Shown here: positions 9,251 through 20,666 of the stretch, one piece after another | Layout of the letters: each line of letters begins with the position of its first letter | Position numbering within the stretch: the first letter of the stretch is position 1 | Assembly (NCBI RefSeq): GCF_009857915.1 | Contig: NZ_WWCM01000010.1 | Location: forward strand, 142,008-206,007 | DNA: 64,000 bases | Origin: Duganella qianjiadongensis | Lineage (GTDB): Bacteria > Pseudomonadota > Gammaproteobacteria > Burkholderiales > Burkholderiaceae_D | Direction: 5' to 3' | Made by a program: the position numbers and the translations under genes | The notes under the pieces: model-generated | Database searches by the model: none | What the model saw: the letters and a program-made list of their open reading frames with translations, nothing else | Told to the model about the DNA's origin: nothing

Positions 9251-10696
9251 ATGGGCAAGAAACTCAAGAATACCGGCCTGATCGGCCTCGGTGTGGTGGC
9301 CGGCATTGCCGTGTCGCTGCAATTTTCTGCCATGGCGCAGAAGCCGGTGGAACAGCCGCTGCCGCTGGAGGAATTGCGCCAGCTGGCCGATGTGTATGGC
9401 CTGATCAAATCCGATTATGTGGAAAAAGTCGACGACAAGAAGCTGCTGACGGAGGCCATCTCCGGCATGGTGGCTTCGCTCGATCCCCATTCCGCCTACC
9501 TCGATAAACGCGCCTACGCCGAGCTGCGCGAAGGCTCGCAAGGCAAGTTCGTCGGCCTCGGCATCGAGATCGGCGAGAGCGAAGACGGCTATATCAAAAT
9601 CGTCGCCCCGATCGAAGACTCGCCGGCATGGCGGGCCGGCATCAAGCCCGGCGACCTGATCAGCCGGCTCGACAACACCCCCGTCAAAGGCATGAGTCTG
9701 GAGGACTCGGTCAAGAAAATGCGCGGCGAGCCCCATAGCAAAGTCAGCCTGACCGTGCTGCGCAAGGGCGAGCCGGAGCCGCTGCTGTTCCAGCTCACCC
9801 GCGAAGAAATCCAGCAGAAGAGCGTCAAGGGCAAAATCGTCGAACCCGGCTATGCATGGCTGCGCATCGCCCAGTTCCAGGACCCGACGGTGGACGATCT
9901 GGCTGCCAAGATCAGCGAACTGTACCAGCAGGATCCCAAGCTGAAAGGGCTGGTGCTCGATCTGCGCAACGACCCGGGCGGCGTGCTGCAGGGCGCCATC
10001 GGCGTGGCAGCCGCCTTCCTGCCGAAAGATGCGGCCATCGTTTCCACCAATGGCCAGCTGTCCGATTCCAAGCAGATTTTCTATGGCCGGCCCGAATACT
10101 ATGCCGTGCATAACGAAAGCGATGCACTGGCCAGGCTGCCGGCGGCGATCAAGCAGATTCCGCTGGCCGTGCTGGTCAACAGCGGTTCTGCCTCGGCCTC
10201 GGAAATCGTCGCCGGTGCCCTGCAGGATTACAAACGGGCCCAGATCATCGGCAGCCAGACCTTCGGCAAGGGCTCGGTGCAGACCATACGCCAGCTCACG
10301 GCCGACACCGCCGTCAAGCTGACCACGGCGCGCTACTACACGCCGAATGGCCGCTCGATCCAGGCCAAGGGCATAGTCCCCGATCTGGCAGTGGATGAAT
10401 ACGCCGATGGCGACGGCCTGAACGCACTGCGCCCGCGCGAAGCCGATCTGGACAAGCATCTGGTCAATGAGCGCGATCAAGAAGGCGTGCACGCCCGCCA
10501 CGAAGAGCCGGAAGAACAGCTGCGGCTGGTAGCGCAGGAGAAAAAACGCAAGCCGCTCGAATACGGCAGCAGCGACGACTTCCAGCTGCAGCAGGCACTC
10601 AACCACCTCAAGGGCTTGCCCGTGCAAATAGCCAAAGCGGAAACCAAACTGGTGCAGGCAGCCCTGCCAGCCAGCGGCAATGCCGGCGGCAAATAG
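9251..10696 (+). CDS. S41 family carboxy-terminal processing protease
   Basis: 481-residue tail-specific protease (CtpA/Prc class) that trims or degrades periplasmic proteins from the C-terminus. One N-terminal hydrophobic segment (about 9-27) acts as signal or anchor. A PDZ domain occupies about 95-180 (GLGIEIGESEDGYIKIVAP, then AWRAGIKPGDLISRLDN). The peptidase core follows, with the catalytic serine region NSGSASASEI at 310-319 and the catalytic lysine K340 in FGKGSVQT. The C-terminal 90 residues are charged and variable. The ATG at 9251 has AGGTGG upstream. A strong terminator follows, so it is probably a single-gene transcript. Confidence 0.95.
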   Translation: MGKKLKNTGLIGLGVVAGIAVSLQFSAMAQKPVEQPLPLEELRQLADVYGLIKSDYVEKVDDKKLLTEAISGMVASLDPHSAYLDKRAYAELREGSQGKFVGLGIEIGESEDGYIKIVAPIEDSPAWRAGIKPGDLISRLDNTPVKGMSLEDSVKKMRGEPHSKVSLTVLRKGEPEPLLFQLTREEIQQKSVKGKIVEPGYAWLRIAQFQDPTVDDLAAKISELYQQDPKLKGLVLDLRNDPGGVLQGAIGVAAAFLPKDAAIVSTNGQLSDSKQIFYGRPEYYAVHNESDALARLPAAIKQIPLAVLVNSGSASASEIVAGALQDYKRAQIIGSQTFGKGSVQTIRQLTADTAVKLTTARYYTPNGRSIQAKGIVPDLAVDEYADGDGLNALRPREADLDKHLVNERDQEGVHARHEEPEEQLRLVAQEKKRKPLEYGSSDDFQLQQALNHLKGLPVQIAKAETKLVQAALPASGNAGGK

Positions 10697-10721
10697 AGCC
10701 CTGATTACAACGGCATAGACA

Positions 10722-10751
10722 GCGGCGCCTGCGGGGCGCCGCTTTTAATTT
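10722..10751 (+). terminator. Intrinsic terminator after the S41 protease gene
   Basis: The stem GCGGCGCC/GGCGCCGC (8 bp) with a 5-nt loop is followed by TTTTAATTT. It begins 26 bp after the protease stop codon. Confidence 0.85.
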
Positions 10752-10826
10752 CGCCTAACTTGCAGCCATTGTGTAGAATTTGCGTCATTAATGGCGCAAG
10801 CCATTGCCTAATTTGAAAGTTTAACT

Positions 10827-11948
10827 ATGAAACAAGCCGTTATCAGCGGTACCGGTCTTTACACCCCAGCCCAGTCCATCACGAACGAAGAGCTGGTGCA
10901 ATGTTTTAATGCCTACGCCGAGCAGTTCAATGCCGAGCATGCCGCTGCCATTGCCGACGGCAGCGTGACGGCGCTGGAAATGTCCAGCGTGGCCTTCATC
11001 GAAAAAGCTTCCGGCATCAAGGCCCGCTACGTGATGGAAAAAAGCGGCATCCTCGATCCGCAGCGCATGGTCTCGCGCATCGCCGAACGAGGCGACGACG
11101 AGCTGTCGCTGCAGGCAGAAATCTGCGTGGCCGCGGCCCGTCAGGCGCTAGACCGCGCCGGCCGTACTCCGGCCGATATCGACATGGTGCTGGTGGCCTG
11201 CTCGAATATGCAGCGCGCCTATCCGGCCATGGCAGTCGAAGTACAGGGCGCCCTCGGCATCGAAGGCTATGGCTTCGACATGAACGTGGCCTGCTCCTCG
11301 GCCACCTTCGGCATCCAGCAGGCCGTGGCGGCCGTACAGAGCGGCCAGGCCCGCGCCGTGCTGGTCCTGAATCCGGAAATCACCAGCGGCCACCTGAACT
11401 GGCGCGACCGCGACAGCCACTTCATCTTCGGCGATGCCTGCACCGCCATCGTGATCGAAGCGGCCGACACGGCGACCAGCGCGCAGCGCTGGGAAATCGT
11501 CGAGAGCAAGCTGAAAACCAGCTTCTCCAACAACATCCGCAACAACTTCGGCTTCCTCAACCGCTTCGACGAAACGGGCGTGGGCCAGCCGGACAAACTG
11601 TTCCGCCAGCAGGGCCGCAAAGTGTTCAAGGATGTCTGCCCGATGGCGGCCGAAATGATCAAGGACACCATCGCCAGCGCCGGTCTGGAAGTGCCGCAGG
11701 TCAGCCGCTACTGGCTGCATCAGGCCAACCTGAACATGAACCTGCTGATCAGCCGCATGGTGCTGGGCCGCGACGCCGAGCCGGGCGAAGCGCCGGTGAT
11801 TCTGGACACCTACGCCAACACCTCGTCGGCCGGTTCCGTGATCGCTTTCCACAAGCACTCGGACGATATGCAGCCGGGCCAGCTGGGCGTGATCTGCTCG
11901 TTCGGCGCCGGTTATTCGATCGGCTGCGTGGTGGTCAAACGCCTCTGA
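10827..11948 (+). CDS. FabH-like beta-ketoacyl-ACP synthase III
   Basis: 373-residue thiolase-fold condensing enzyme. The KAS III triad is complete: Cys156 in NVACSSATFG, His298 in WLHQANLN and Asn331 in YANTSSAGS. At 373 residues it is longer than housekeeping FabH (about 317-320), with a longer N-terminal segment (residues 20-75). This resembles the second FabH of Pseudomonas that condenses medium-chain acyl-CoAs with malonyl-ACP; that parallel is from memory of the family and is not proven here. No fab or acp gene is adjacent. It stands alone behind a terminator, with the MocR regulator 74 bp downstream. Confidence 0.9.
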   Translation: MKQAVISGTGLYTPAQSITNEELVQCFNAYAEQFNAEHAAAIADGSVTALEMSSVAFIEKASGIKARYVMEKSGILDPQRMVSRIAERGDDELSLQAEICVAAARQALDRAGRTPADIDMVLVACSNMQRAYPAMAVEVQGALGIEGYGFDMNVACSSATFGIQQAVAAVQSGQARAVLVLNPEITSGHLNWRDRDSHFIFGDACTAIVIEAADTATSAQRWEIVESKLKTSFSNNIRNNFGFLNRFDETGVGQPDKLFRQQGRKVFKDVCPMAAEMIKDTIASAGLEVPQVSRYWLHQANLNMNLLISRMVLGRDAEPGEAPVILDTYANTSSAGSVIAFHKHSDDMQPGQLGVICSFGAGYSIGCVVVKRL

Positions 11949-12022
11949 TTCCGCACCGTCAGAACTGGCAGGCGGCAGATGGCACGATCTGCAGTGCCCT
12001 GAAATAACATGGGGAGCAGGCC

Positions 12023-13426
12023 ATGAAATTTCTCCATCTCGATGCCAGCGCCGCCGAGCCACTCTACCGGCAGATCTACACGCGCCTGCGCAATGCCATC
12101 ACCGATGGCCTGCTGCAGGCGGGCGACCGGATTCCCGCTGCGCGGGCACTGGCGCTGGAACTGGGACTGGCACGGGGCACGGTGGAATCGGCTTATGCGC
12201 TACTCGCCGCGGAAGGCTATGTCGAAGCCAGAGGCCAGGCCGGCACCATCGTCACTAGCGCGCTCGCCCGCCGCGCTCCGCTGGCAGCGCCTCAGCACCC
12301 GCTGCCCGCACCCGACAATCTGGGCCACGCCGCCAGTTCCACCCGCCCTTTCCAGATGGGCATACCGGCGCTGGACGCGTTCCCGCGCAAGGTCTGGGCA
12401 CGGCTGGCCGCGCGCGCCGTGCGCGCCACCGGTCCGGAGGAGATGATCTATCCGCCCTGGGCCGGCCTGCCCGAACTGCGCATTGCCATTGCGGCCTATT
12501 TGCAGCTGTCGCGCGGCATAGCCTGCACGCCCTCGCAGGTATTCGTCACCAGCGGCTACCGCAACAGCATGGAGCTGGTGACGCGCGCCCTGCTCCAGCC
12601 GGACGATCAGGTATGGGTGGAAGATCCCGGCTATCCCCCTACGGCCGGACTGCTGCGTGCCGCCCGCCTGCAGCCCGTTCCGGTAGCGGTCGATGGCGAA
12701 GGCCTGATGGTGGCGCACGGCATCGCCAGCGCGCCGCAGGCGCGCGCCGCCATCGTCACGCCGGCGCATCAGAGCCCGCTTTGCGTCTCGCTCTCGCTGC
12801 CGCGCCGTCTGGCCCTGCTGGACTGGGCCGCGCAAGCCGATGCCTGGGTGGTGGAAGACGATTACGATGGCGAATACCGCTATCAGGGCCGGCCCCTGCC
12901 AGCGCTGCAGAGTCTGGACCGCAATGGCCGCGTGCTGTACTCGGGCACTTTCAGCAAGGTACTGTTCCCGGCCATACGGCTGGCCTATCTGGTGGTGCCG
13001 CCGGCGCAGGTGGCGCGCTTCGAACAGGTCTGCTCTACCTTTGCGGCCAGCGGCCCCACGCTGATGCAGAAAATCGTCGCCGACTTCATGAACGAGGGCC
13101 ATTTCGCCCGCCACATCCAACGCATGCGCCGCCTGTACGGCGAACGCCGCCAGCTCACCGCCAGCGCGCTCTCCGCCGTGCTCGGCAAGCACATGCTGGT
13201 CGATCCCCAGCCGGGCGGCATGCATCTGGTGCTGCGCATGAAAGGGCGGCATAGCGACCGCGCGCTGGCCGCACGCATGCGCGAGCATGGCATGGCGGCA
13301 CACGCACTGTCCGAACGCGGCATGCTGCCCCACCCTGCCTCGGCGCTGCTGCTGGCGTTCACCAACATCGATACGCCGGCCCGCGCGCGCGCACTGGGCC
13401 AGCGCATACTCAGACTGATGGCCTAG
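12023..13426 (+). CDS. MocR/PdxR-type transcriptional regulator (GntR HTH plus aminotransferase domain)
   Basis: 467 residues. The N-terminal GntR winged helix (about 10-75: LYRQIYTRLRNAITDGLL, then AARALALELGLARGTVESAY) is fused to a type I aminotransferase fold (about 115-465). The PLP-binding lysine is K312 in SGTFSKVLFP. Such proteins bind PLP and regulate a nearby gene, often one for vitamin B6 or amino-acid metabolism. The start ATG has GGGGAG upstream. No pdxST or aminotransferase gene is adjacent. The next gene, on the same strand after 86 bp, is an AhpD-like protein and is the likeliest nearby target. Confidence 0.93.
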   Translation: MKFLHLDASAAEPLYRQIYTRLRNAITDGLLQAGDRIPAARALALELGLARGTVESAYALLAAEGYVEARGQAGTIVTSALARRAPLAAPQHPLPAPDNLGHAASSTRPFQMGIPALDAFPRKVWARLAARAVRATGPEEMIYPPWAGLPELRIAIAAYLQLSRGIACTPSQVFVTSGYRNSMELVTRALLQPDDQVWVEDPGYPPTAGLLRAARLQPVPVAVDGEGLMVAHGIASAPQARAAIVTPAHQSPLCVSLSLPRRLALLDWAAQADAWVVEDDYDGEYRYQGRPLPALQSLDRNGRVLYSGTFSKVLFPAIRLAYLVVPPAQVARFEQVCSTFAASGPTLMQKIVADFMNEGHFARHIQRMRRLYGERRQLTASALSAVLGKHMLVDPQPGGMHLVLRMKGRHSDRALAARMREHGMAAHALSERGMLPHPASALLLAFTNIDTPARARALGQRILRLMA

Positions 13427-13512
13427 AGCGAATCACACTTCTTGGCTCTACTGCACTAGGCCATAAAACCGCACAATGATTCCATCGTAACCACCCCGGA
13501 AAAGGAATCATC

Positions 13513-13968
13513 ATGAGCAAACGGCTGGATATCTTCAAACTGGCAGCGCCCCCCTATCAGCACCTGATCGCCATCAAGGACTACGTCTCGGCAGCCCTGC
13601 CGGCCGAGCTGCTGGAGCTGGTCTATCTGCGCGTCTCGCAGATCAATCACTGCGCCTTCTGCATCGATATGCACACGCGCGACCTGCTGAAACTGGAGGT
13701 GAGCATGGAAAAAATCTCCCTGCTGCCGGTCTGGGACGAAGCTGCGCCCCTGTTCAGCGCCGAGGAACGCGCCGCGCTGGCATGGGCCGAAAGCGTCACC
13801 CGCGTCGAGCACACCCGGGTACCTGATGCCGAGTATGCGCATGCACTGAGCGTGCTGGGCGAGCAGACGCTGGCCGATCTCACCGTTGCCGTAACATTGA
13901 TGAATGCCTTCAACCGCTTCAGCGTCAGCATGCGCCGTCCGCCAGCTGCACTAGCCGCACTGGCCTGA
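13513..13968 (+). CDS. Carboxymuconolactone decarboxylase/AhpD-family protein
   Basis: 151 residues. It has the AhpD core motif CAFCIDMH (Cys47, Cys50, His54), the redox CxxC plus His of alkylhydroperoxidase-type proteins. These reduce peroxides or relay electrons. AAAGGA precedes the ATG. It follows the MocR regulator on the same strand, which suggests regulation by or with it. The physiological substrate cannot be read from the sequence. Confidence 0.9.
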   Translation: MSKRLDIFKLAAPPYQHLIAIKDYVSAALPAELLELVYLRVSQINHCAFCIDMHTRDLLKLEVSMEKISLLPVWDEAAPLFSAEERAALAWAESVTRVEHTRVPDAEYAHALSVLGEQTLADLTVAVTLMNAFNRFSVSMRRPPAALAALA

Positions 13969-14092
13969 ACCGGCCCGCTCGCGCCCTCCCCGCGCTCCGT
14001 AGCGGCGGCGCAGCCAGGCCGGACACGGCTCCGTTCAGCTTATGCTACGCTGAGGCTTTCATCCAGCCTGTAGCCTAGGGAGTCGCGCACGC

Positions 14093-15811
14093 ATGCATCA
14101 CAATCTCAGCCTGATCACCACCATCGCCGCCGCACTAGGAACCGGGCTGCTGTTCGGCTATATCGCCACCCGTTTAAAACTGCCGGCACTGGTGGGCTAT
14201 CTGGCGGCCGGCATCATCATCGGCCCGGCCACACCGGGCTTCGTGGCCGATACGGCGCTGGCCGGCCAGCTGGCCGAAATCGGCGTGATGCTGATGATGT
14301 TCGGCGTGGGCCTGCACTTCTCGCTGGACGATCTCTGGGCGGTGCGCAAGATCGCCCTGCCCGGCGCCATCCTGCAGATCGTGTTCGCCACGGCGCTGGG
14401 CATGGGACTGGCCCTGTACTGGGGCTGGAGCGTAGGCGGCGGGCTGGTATTCGGGCTGGCCCTGTCGGTGGCCAGCACGGTGGTGCTGCTACGGGCGCTG
14501 GAAGAACGCAGCATCCTCGATAGCCTGAACGGCCGCATTGCCGTCGGCTGGCTGGTGGTAGAAGATCTGGTGACGGTACTGGTGCTGGTGCTGCTGCCGG
14601 CGCTGGCCGGTCCGCTCGGTGGTGCGCTGCCCGATGCCGCCCAGCATGGCGACCATGCCAGCCTGTGGACCACGCTGGCCATCACGCTAGGCCAGGTGGC
14701 CGCCTTCATCGCCCTGATGCTGATAGTGGGGCGCAAATTGTTCCCGTGGATACTCTGGCAGGTGGCGCGCACCGGCTCGCGCGAACTGTTCACCCTGTGC
14801 GTGATTGCGGCCGCCGTCGGCATCGCCTACGGTTCCACCCACTATTTCGGCGTGTCGTTCGCGCTGGGCGCCTTCTTCGCCGGCATGGTGCTGCGCGAAT
14901 CGGCACTGGCCCACCGCGCGGCGGAAGAATCGCTGCCGCTGCGCGACGCCTTTGCCGTGCTGTTCTTCGTCTCGGTGGGCATGCTGTTCGAGCCGGCCAT
15001 CATCATCGAACAGCCTTTGAAACTGCTGGCCGTAGTGTTCATCATCGTGTTCGGCAAATCCATCGTGGCCTTCCTGCTGGTGCTGCTGCTGCGCTACCCG
15101 GCCAAGAGTGCGCTGTTGATTTCCGCCAGTCTGGCGCAGATCGGCGAATTCTCCTTCATCCTCGCAGCACTGGGGCTGTCGCTGGGGCTGATGCCGGCCG
15201 AAGGCCAGAGCCTGATACTGGCAGGCGCCATCATCTCGATAGCCCTCAACCCGCTGGTGTTCCATACTCTGACGCCACTGGAACGCCTGCTGGGCCTGAA
15301 CAGCAAGCTGGCCGCGCGCTTCGAGCGCACCACCGATCCGCTGGCCATGCTGCCCATGTCGGTACCGCAGGAACAGCTGTCCGGCCACGTGGTGCTGGTC
15401 GGCTATGGCCGCGTGGGGCGGCGCATTGCCGATGCGCTGGAAGCGCAGGGCATTGCACTGGTGGTGGCAGAACACAACCGCGAACTGGTCGACACGCTGC
15501 GTCAGCGCGGCATCCATGCGGTGGCCGGCAATGGCGGCGAAACTTCCGTGCTGATACAGGCGCACATTGCGCGTGCCGCCATGCTGGTGATCGCCACGCC
15601 GGACACTTTCGAAGTGCGCGCCATGATAGAAACGGCACGCACCCTGAATCCGCACATCCAGACCGTGGTGCGCACCCACAGCGACAGCGAAGCAGAGCTG
15701 CTGCGCAGCGAACGGGCAGGGGAAATCTTCATGGGCGAGCAGGAACTGGCCAAAGGCATGAGCGCCCATGTGCTGGCGCAGTTCGCCCAGAAACAGCAAC
15801 GGCCGCACTGA
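14093..15811 (+). CDS. ybaL: CPA2-family cation:proton antiporter, YbaL-like
   Basis: 572-residue inner-membrane protein. It has 12-13 hydrophobic segments in residues 5-400 (for example LVGYLAAGIIIGPATPGFVA and EIGVMLMMFGVGLHFSLDDL), then a cytosolic TrkA-N/RCK nucleotide-binding domain from about 430 (VVLVGYGRVGRRIADALEA). The start MHHNLSLITTI and the early membrane motifs closely match E. coli YbaL (about 558 residues), a KefB/KefC relative predicted to exchange K+ or Na+ for protons. No KefF/KefG ancillary gene is adjacent. It is a single gene followed by the convergent fadH. Confidence 0.9.
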   Translation: MHHNLSLITTIAAALGTGLLFGYIATRLKLPALVGYLAAGIIIGPATPGFVADTALAGQLAEIGVMLMMFGVGLHFSLDDLWAVRKIALPGAILQIVFATALGMGLALYWGWSVGGGLVFGLALSVASTVVLLRALEERSILDSLNGRIAVGWLVVEDLVTVLVLVLLPALAGPLGGALPDAAQHGDHASLWTTLAITLGQVAAFIALMLIVGRKLFPWILWQVARTGSRELFTLCVIAAAVGIAYGSTHYFGVSFALGAFFAGMVLRESALAHRAAEESLPLRDAFAVLFFVSVGMLFEPAIIIEQPLKLLAVVFIIVFGKSIVAFLLVLLLRYPAKSALLISASLAQIGEFSFILAALGLSLGLMPAEGQSLILAGAIISIALNPLVFHTLTPLERLLGLNSKLAARFERTTDPLAMLPMSVPQEQLSGHVVLVGYGRVGRRIADALEAQGIALVVAEHNRELVDTLRQRGIHAVAGNGGETSVLIQAHIARAAMLVIATPDTFEVRAMIETARTLNPHIQTVVRTHSDSEAELLRSERAGEIFMGEQELAKGMSAHVLAQFAQKQQRPH

Positions 15812-15844
15812 ACCAGCTGCGGCCGCGCGGACTTAGGTGCAGGT

Positions 15845-17947
<2,103 letters not shown>

Positions 17948-18023
17948 CTAAAGTCCCGCCAGCGAGTAGGGAATAGGGGCTCGCACACTTGTATTCTGCC
18001 CCCCTTTCCCTTACGCTGGCGCG

Positions 18024-18611
18024 ATGACGCGATTCTTTCTGTTTCTGTTGTTTTCCGTGAGCCTGGCCTCGCTGGCGCAGGCGCAAACGCAGGCAACACG
18101 TGCGGAATTGCCCAAGCTGGAAGTCTCGGTCAACCGCATCGAAATCGACGGGCAGAAAATGTATGAAGTCGACGCCACCGGCACGGTGGCCGCGCCCCTG
18201 CCCAAAGTCTGGAAAACCCTCACCAACTACGAACGCATGGCCGACTTCGTGCCGGATATGGAGTCGTGCAAAGTCCTCTCGCGCAATGGCAATGAGGTAG
18301 TGATCGAACAGTTCGGGGTGGCCCGCTTCCTGTTCATGACGCGCGCCATCCACCTGATCGTGCGCGCGACCGAACAGCCCATGTCTTCGATCGACATTGC
18401 GCTGGTATCGGGCGACATGAAACACTACGAATCGCACTGGGAACTGATACCGGTGCCGGAAACGGGCGGCACCCGCGTGGTGTACAGTGGGCGCCTGATG
18501 CCGAACTTCTATGTGCCCGGCATCCTCGGGGCCAAGATGGTGCGCGGCGATATCGAGCGCATGATGGGCGCCGTGCTGGCGCGGCTGGACCGGCGCGAAG
18601 AGCCGAAATAA
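18024..18611 (+). CDS. Secreted SRPBCC/START-like lipid-binding fold protein
   Basis: 195 residues. A signal peptide at about 1-20 (LLFSVSLASLAQAQ) is followed by one SRPBCC (polyketide cyclase/START-like) domain: VDATGTVAAPLPKVWKTLTN starts the fold and FVPDMESCKVLSRNG continues it. The family binds hydrophobic ligands; a periplasmic location follows from the signal peptide. No ligand or partner is identifiable. There is no clear ribosome site before the ATG. It is convergent with the unknown gene at 18664. Confidence 0.82.
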   Translation: MTRFFLFLLFSVSLASLAQAQTQATRAELPKLEVSVNRIEIDGQKMYEVDATGTVAAPLPKVWKTLTNYERMADFVPDMESCKVLSRNGNEVVIEQFGVARFLFMTRAIHLIVRATEQPMSSIDIALVSGDMKHYESHWELIPVPETGGTRVVYSGRLMPNFYVPGILGAKMVRGDIERMMGAVLARLDRREEPK

Positions 18612-18663
18612 GGCGTGAACCCGGACTGCACCGGCCTACCCTACCTCGGCCGGCTGCTGCCTG

Positions 18664-19116
18664 TCAGGCCAGATAGGTATCGCGCTTGCGCAGTTCGGCG
18701 AAGTTTTCCAGACTGCCGACCTTGATCAGCACGGGATTGAGGCTCAGATTGGCCTGCATGGCGCGCCACGCAAACTGCCATTCCTGCTCCTGCGCTTCCG
18801 CTGCCGTCTTGCTGAAGGCTGCGCCCAGCGCGGCACGCACGCCGTATTCGACGGCGCCATCAATGCCCGCCCAGCTAGGCAGGGCGCGCTGCACGGCGCG
18901 GTGCAAGCGTTCGCCGAATTCTTCCGTGTTATGGATGATCAGACAGCTCTCGGCGGCGAACAGCTCGAACAGCTTGGGCTCCCACACTTTAGAAAAACTC
19001 AAAGTCAGGCAGCTGGCGGCGGGCGTCAGAATGAACTGGCCTTCCTTCAGCGCCAGTTCCAGATCTTCTTGCAGGCCGTAGCGGTACAGGGTAGGCGGGC
19101 GTTGGTAGTCGTGCAT
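18664..19116 (-). CDS. Conserved protein of unknown function (150 aa)
   Basis: I do not recognise a family. The 150-residue protein is soluble, with no signal peptide or membrane segment. It reads like a mixed alpha/beta cytosolic domain (PPTLYRYGLQEDLELALKEG at the start, SCLIIHNTEEFGERLHRAVQ in the middle) with a mostly helical end. It starts 21 bp after the stop of the DUF2721 membrane gene on the same strand, so the two are probably cotranscribed. Codon usage matches its neighbours. Confidence 0.75.
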   Translation of the reverse strand: MHDYQRPPTLYRYGLQEDLELALKEGQFILTPAASCLTLSFSKVWEPKLFELFAAESCLIIHNTEEFGERLHRAVQRALPSWAGIDGAVEYGVRAALGAAFSKTAAEAQEQEWQFAWRAMQANLSLNPVLIKVGSLENFAELRKRDTYLA

Positions 19117-19137
19117 AAAAACTCTATTCTAGTCAGG

Positions 19138-19581
19138 TTATTTCAGCGGGCGCCGTACATGGCGGTGCGACCGCATGGCCGCGGAGGCGATAAAGATCTC
19201 GCGCAGCAGGAAGCAGAAGCTGCCGATCAGGGCCATCATGGCCACCACGAACATGCCGGCGATGTATTTGTCGAGCGAGATATCGGTAATATCGCCCAGG
19301 AACAGCATGGCAATCACCAGACAGATCAGCAACCCGCAGGCGGTCGACAGGGTAATCGAGGAATTGATCAGGTGCGAGCGCTGGTACAGCACATCAAGCT
19401 CGTTCAGATAGGTGTCGCTATAGCCCACATCGAGGCGGTCTTCCAGCACGCGCGAACGGTCGATAATCCGCGCCAGCCGGTTGGTCAGCACCATCAGATT
19501 GGTGCACACGCCCGTCAGCAGGAAAACCGGCGCAATGGCCAGCTGGATGATATGGCCTACATCGCCAACTTGTATATTCAT
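19138..19581 (-). CDS. DUF2721 family membrane protein
   Basis: 147 residues. Three hydrophobic segments lie at about 10-30 (IQLAIAPVFLLTGVCTNLMV), 73-95 (ITLSTACGLLICLVIAMLFL) and 105-130. The sequence AIAPVFLLTGVCTNLMVLTN followed by RLARIIDRSR is the DUF2721 signature: a membrane segment, then a charged cytosolic helix. No function is established. It is the first gene of a likely two-gene unit with the 150-residue protein downstream. Confidence 0.85.
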   Translation of the reverse strand: MNIQVGDVGHIIQLAIAPVFLLTGVCTNLMVLTNRLARIIDRSRVLEDRLDVGYSDTYLNELDVLYQRSHLINSSITLSTACGLLICLVIAMLFLGDITDISLDKYIAGMFVVAMMALIGSFCFLLREIFIASAAMRSHRHVRRPLK

Positions 19582-19662
19582 GGAAACAGATCTTAGGGTG
19601 TACTCGGTCAGGAAACGCTAGTGTAACAGCCCGCCAGCGCGGCGGGCACGGCGCCGCTGCGC

Positions 19663-20619
19663 CTAGCCGAAGCGGCGCTGGCGTTTGAACTGCTCGGTGG
19701 CCTGCACCAGCGCCTGCGAAATGCCATACTCCATGGCGCCGTGGCCGGCATCGGCCACCATCTTCAGCACCGAACCGGGCCAGGCCTGATGCAGCTGCCA
19801 CGCCGTCACGGGCGGGCAGATCACGTCGTAGCGGCCCTGCACGATCACCGCCGGCAGATGGGCAATGCGGTCTATCTGGCGCAGCAGCTGGTCCTCCGTG
19901 AAGAAGCCCAGATTGGCCATGTAGTGCGCTTCCAGCCGGCCTACGCCCAGATCGAGCGCGTCGCACGGTGCTTCGTCCGGCTGCGGCAGCAGGAACACGC
20001 GGCGCCCTTCGAAGCGGCTCCAGGCCCGTACGGCAGGCAGGTGCACGGCCGGATCGGCGTCCATGATGCGCGCCAGATAGGCTTGCAGCAGATCGCCGCG
20101 CTCGGCCTGCGGTATGTGGGCAATAAATTCGTCGTGGATTTCGGGATGGAACCAGCGCGCGCCGTGCAGGAACCAGTCCACTTCCCTCTCGGTGCAGAGG
20201 AAAATGCCACGCAACACAAAGCCGAGGCAGCGTTCGGGATGGGCTTCGCCGTAGGCCAGCGCCAGCGTCGAGCCCCACGAACCGCCGAACACCAGCCACT
20301 GTGCTATGCCGAACTGCACGCGCAGACGTTCGATATCTTCGATCAGCAACTGGGTGGTGTTGTTGCGGCACTCGCCCAGCGGCAGCGACTTGCCGGCGCC
20401 GCGCTGGTCGAACAGGATCACGCGGTACTGCTCGGGATCGAAAAAGCGCCGGTGCTGGGGCGACAGGCCCGCGCCGGGGCCGCCGTGCAGGAAAATCACG
20501 GGAATGCCGGCAGGATTGCCCACCTCTTCCCAGTAGATCGTATGCAGTTCATCCACGGCCAGCATGCCATGGCGGCTAGGCGTGATAGGTGGAAACAGGG
20601 GCGAGTTCAGTTCAGACAT
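19663..20619 (-). CDS. pip: Proline iminopeptidase
   Basis: About 318 residues. This alpha/beta-hydrolase removes N-terminal proline from peptides in the cytosol. Visible features are the oxyanion-hole motif HGGPGAG, FDQRGAGKS, the nucleophile elbow GGSWGS and the catalytic histidine region DAGHGAME near the C-terminus, all typical of the S33 family. The start is ATG at 20619 (MSELNSPL), with GAGGA 7 nt upstream; the in-frame ATG four codons earlier (20631) overlaps that ribosome site. It lies downstream of phaB but is separated from it by a terminator. Confidence 0.94.
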   Translation of the reverse strand: MSELNSPLFPPITPSRHGMLAVDELHTIYWEEVGNPAGIPVIFLHGGPGAGLSPQHRRFFDPEQYRVILFDQRGAGKSLPLGECRNNTTQLLIEDIERLRVQFGIAQWLVFGGSWGSTLALAYGEAHPERCLGFVLRGIFLCTEREVDWFLHGARWFHPEIHDEFIAHIPQAERGDLLQAYLARIMDADPAVHLPAVRAWSRFEGRRVFLLPQPDEAPCDALDLGVGRLEAHYMANLGFFTEDQLLRQIDRIAHLPAVIVQGRYDVICPPVTAWQLHQAWPGSVLKMVADAGHGAMEYGISQALVQATEQFKRQRRFG

Positions 20620-20666
20620 GGCTATCCTCATGGCGGCGATAGCAGATTGTACGGAAAAAACCGGCC

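Noticed and set aside
9098..10627. 509-codon minus-strand open frame opposite the S41 protease
   Set aside because: The plus-strand frame has PDZ and Ser/Lys protease motifs with a ribosome site and terminator; the antisense frame has none.
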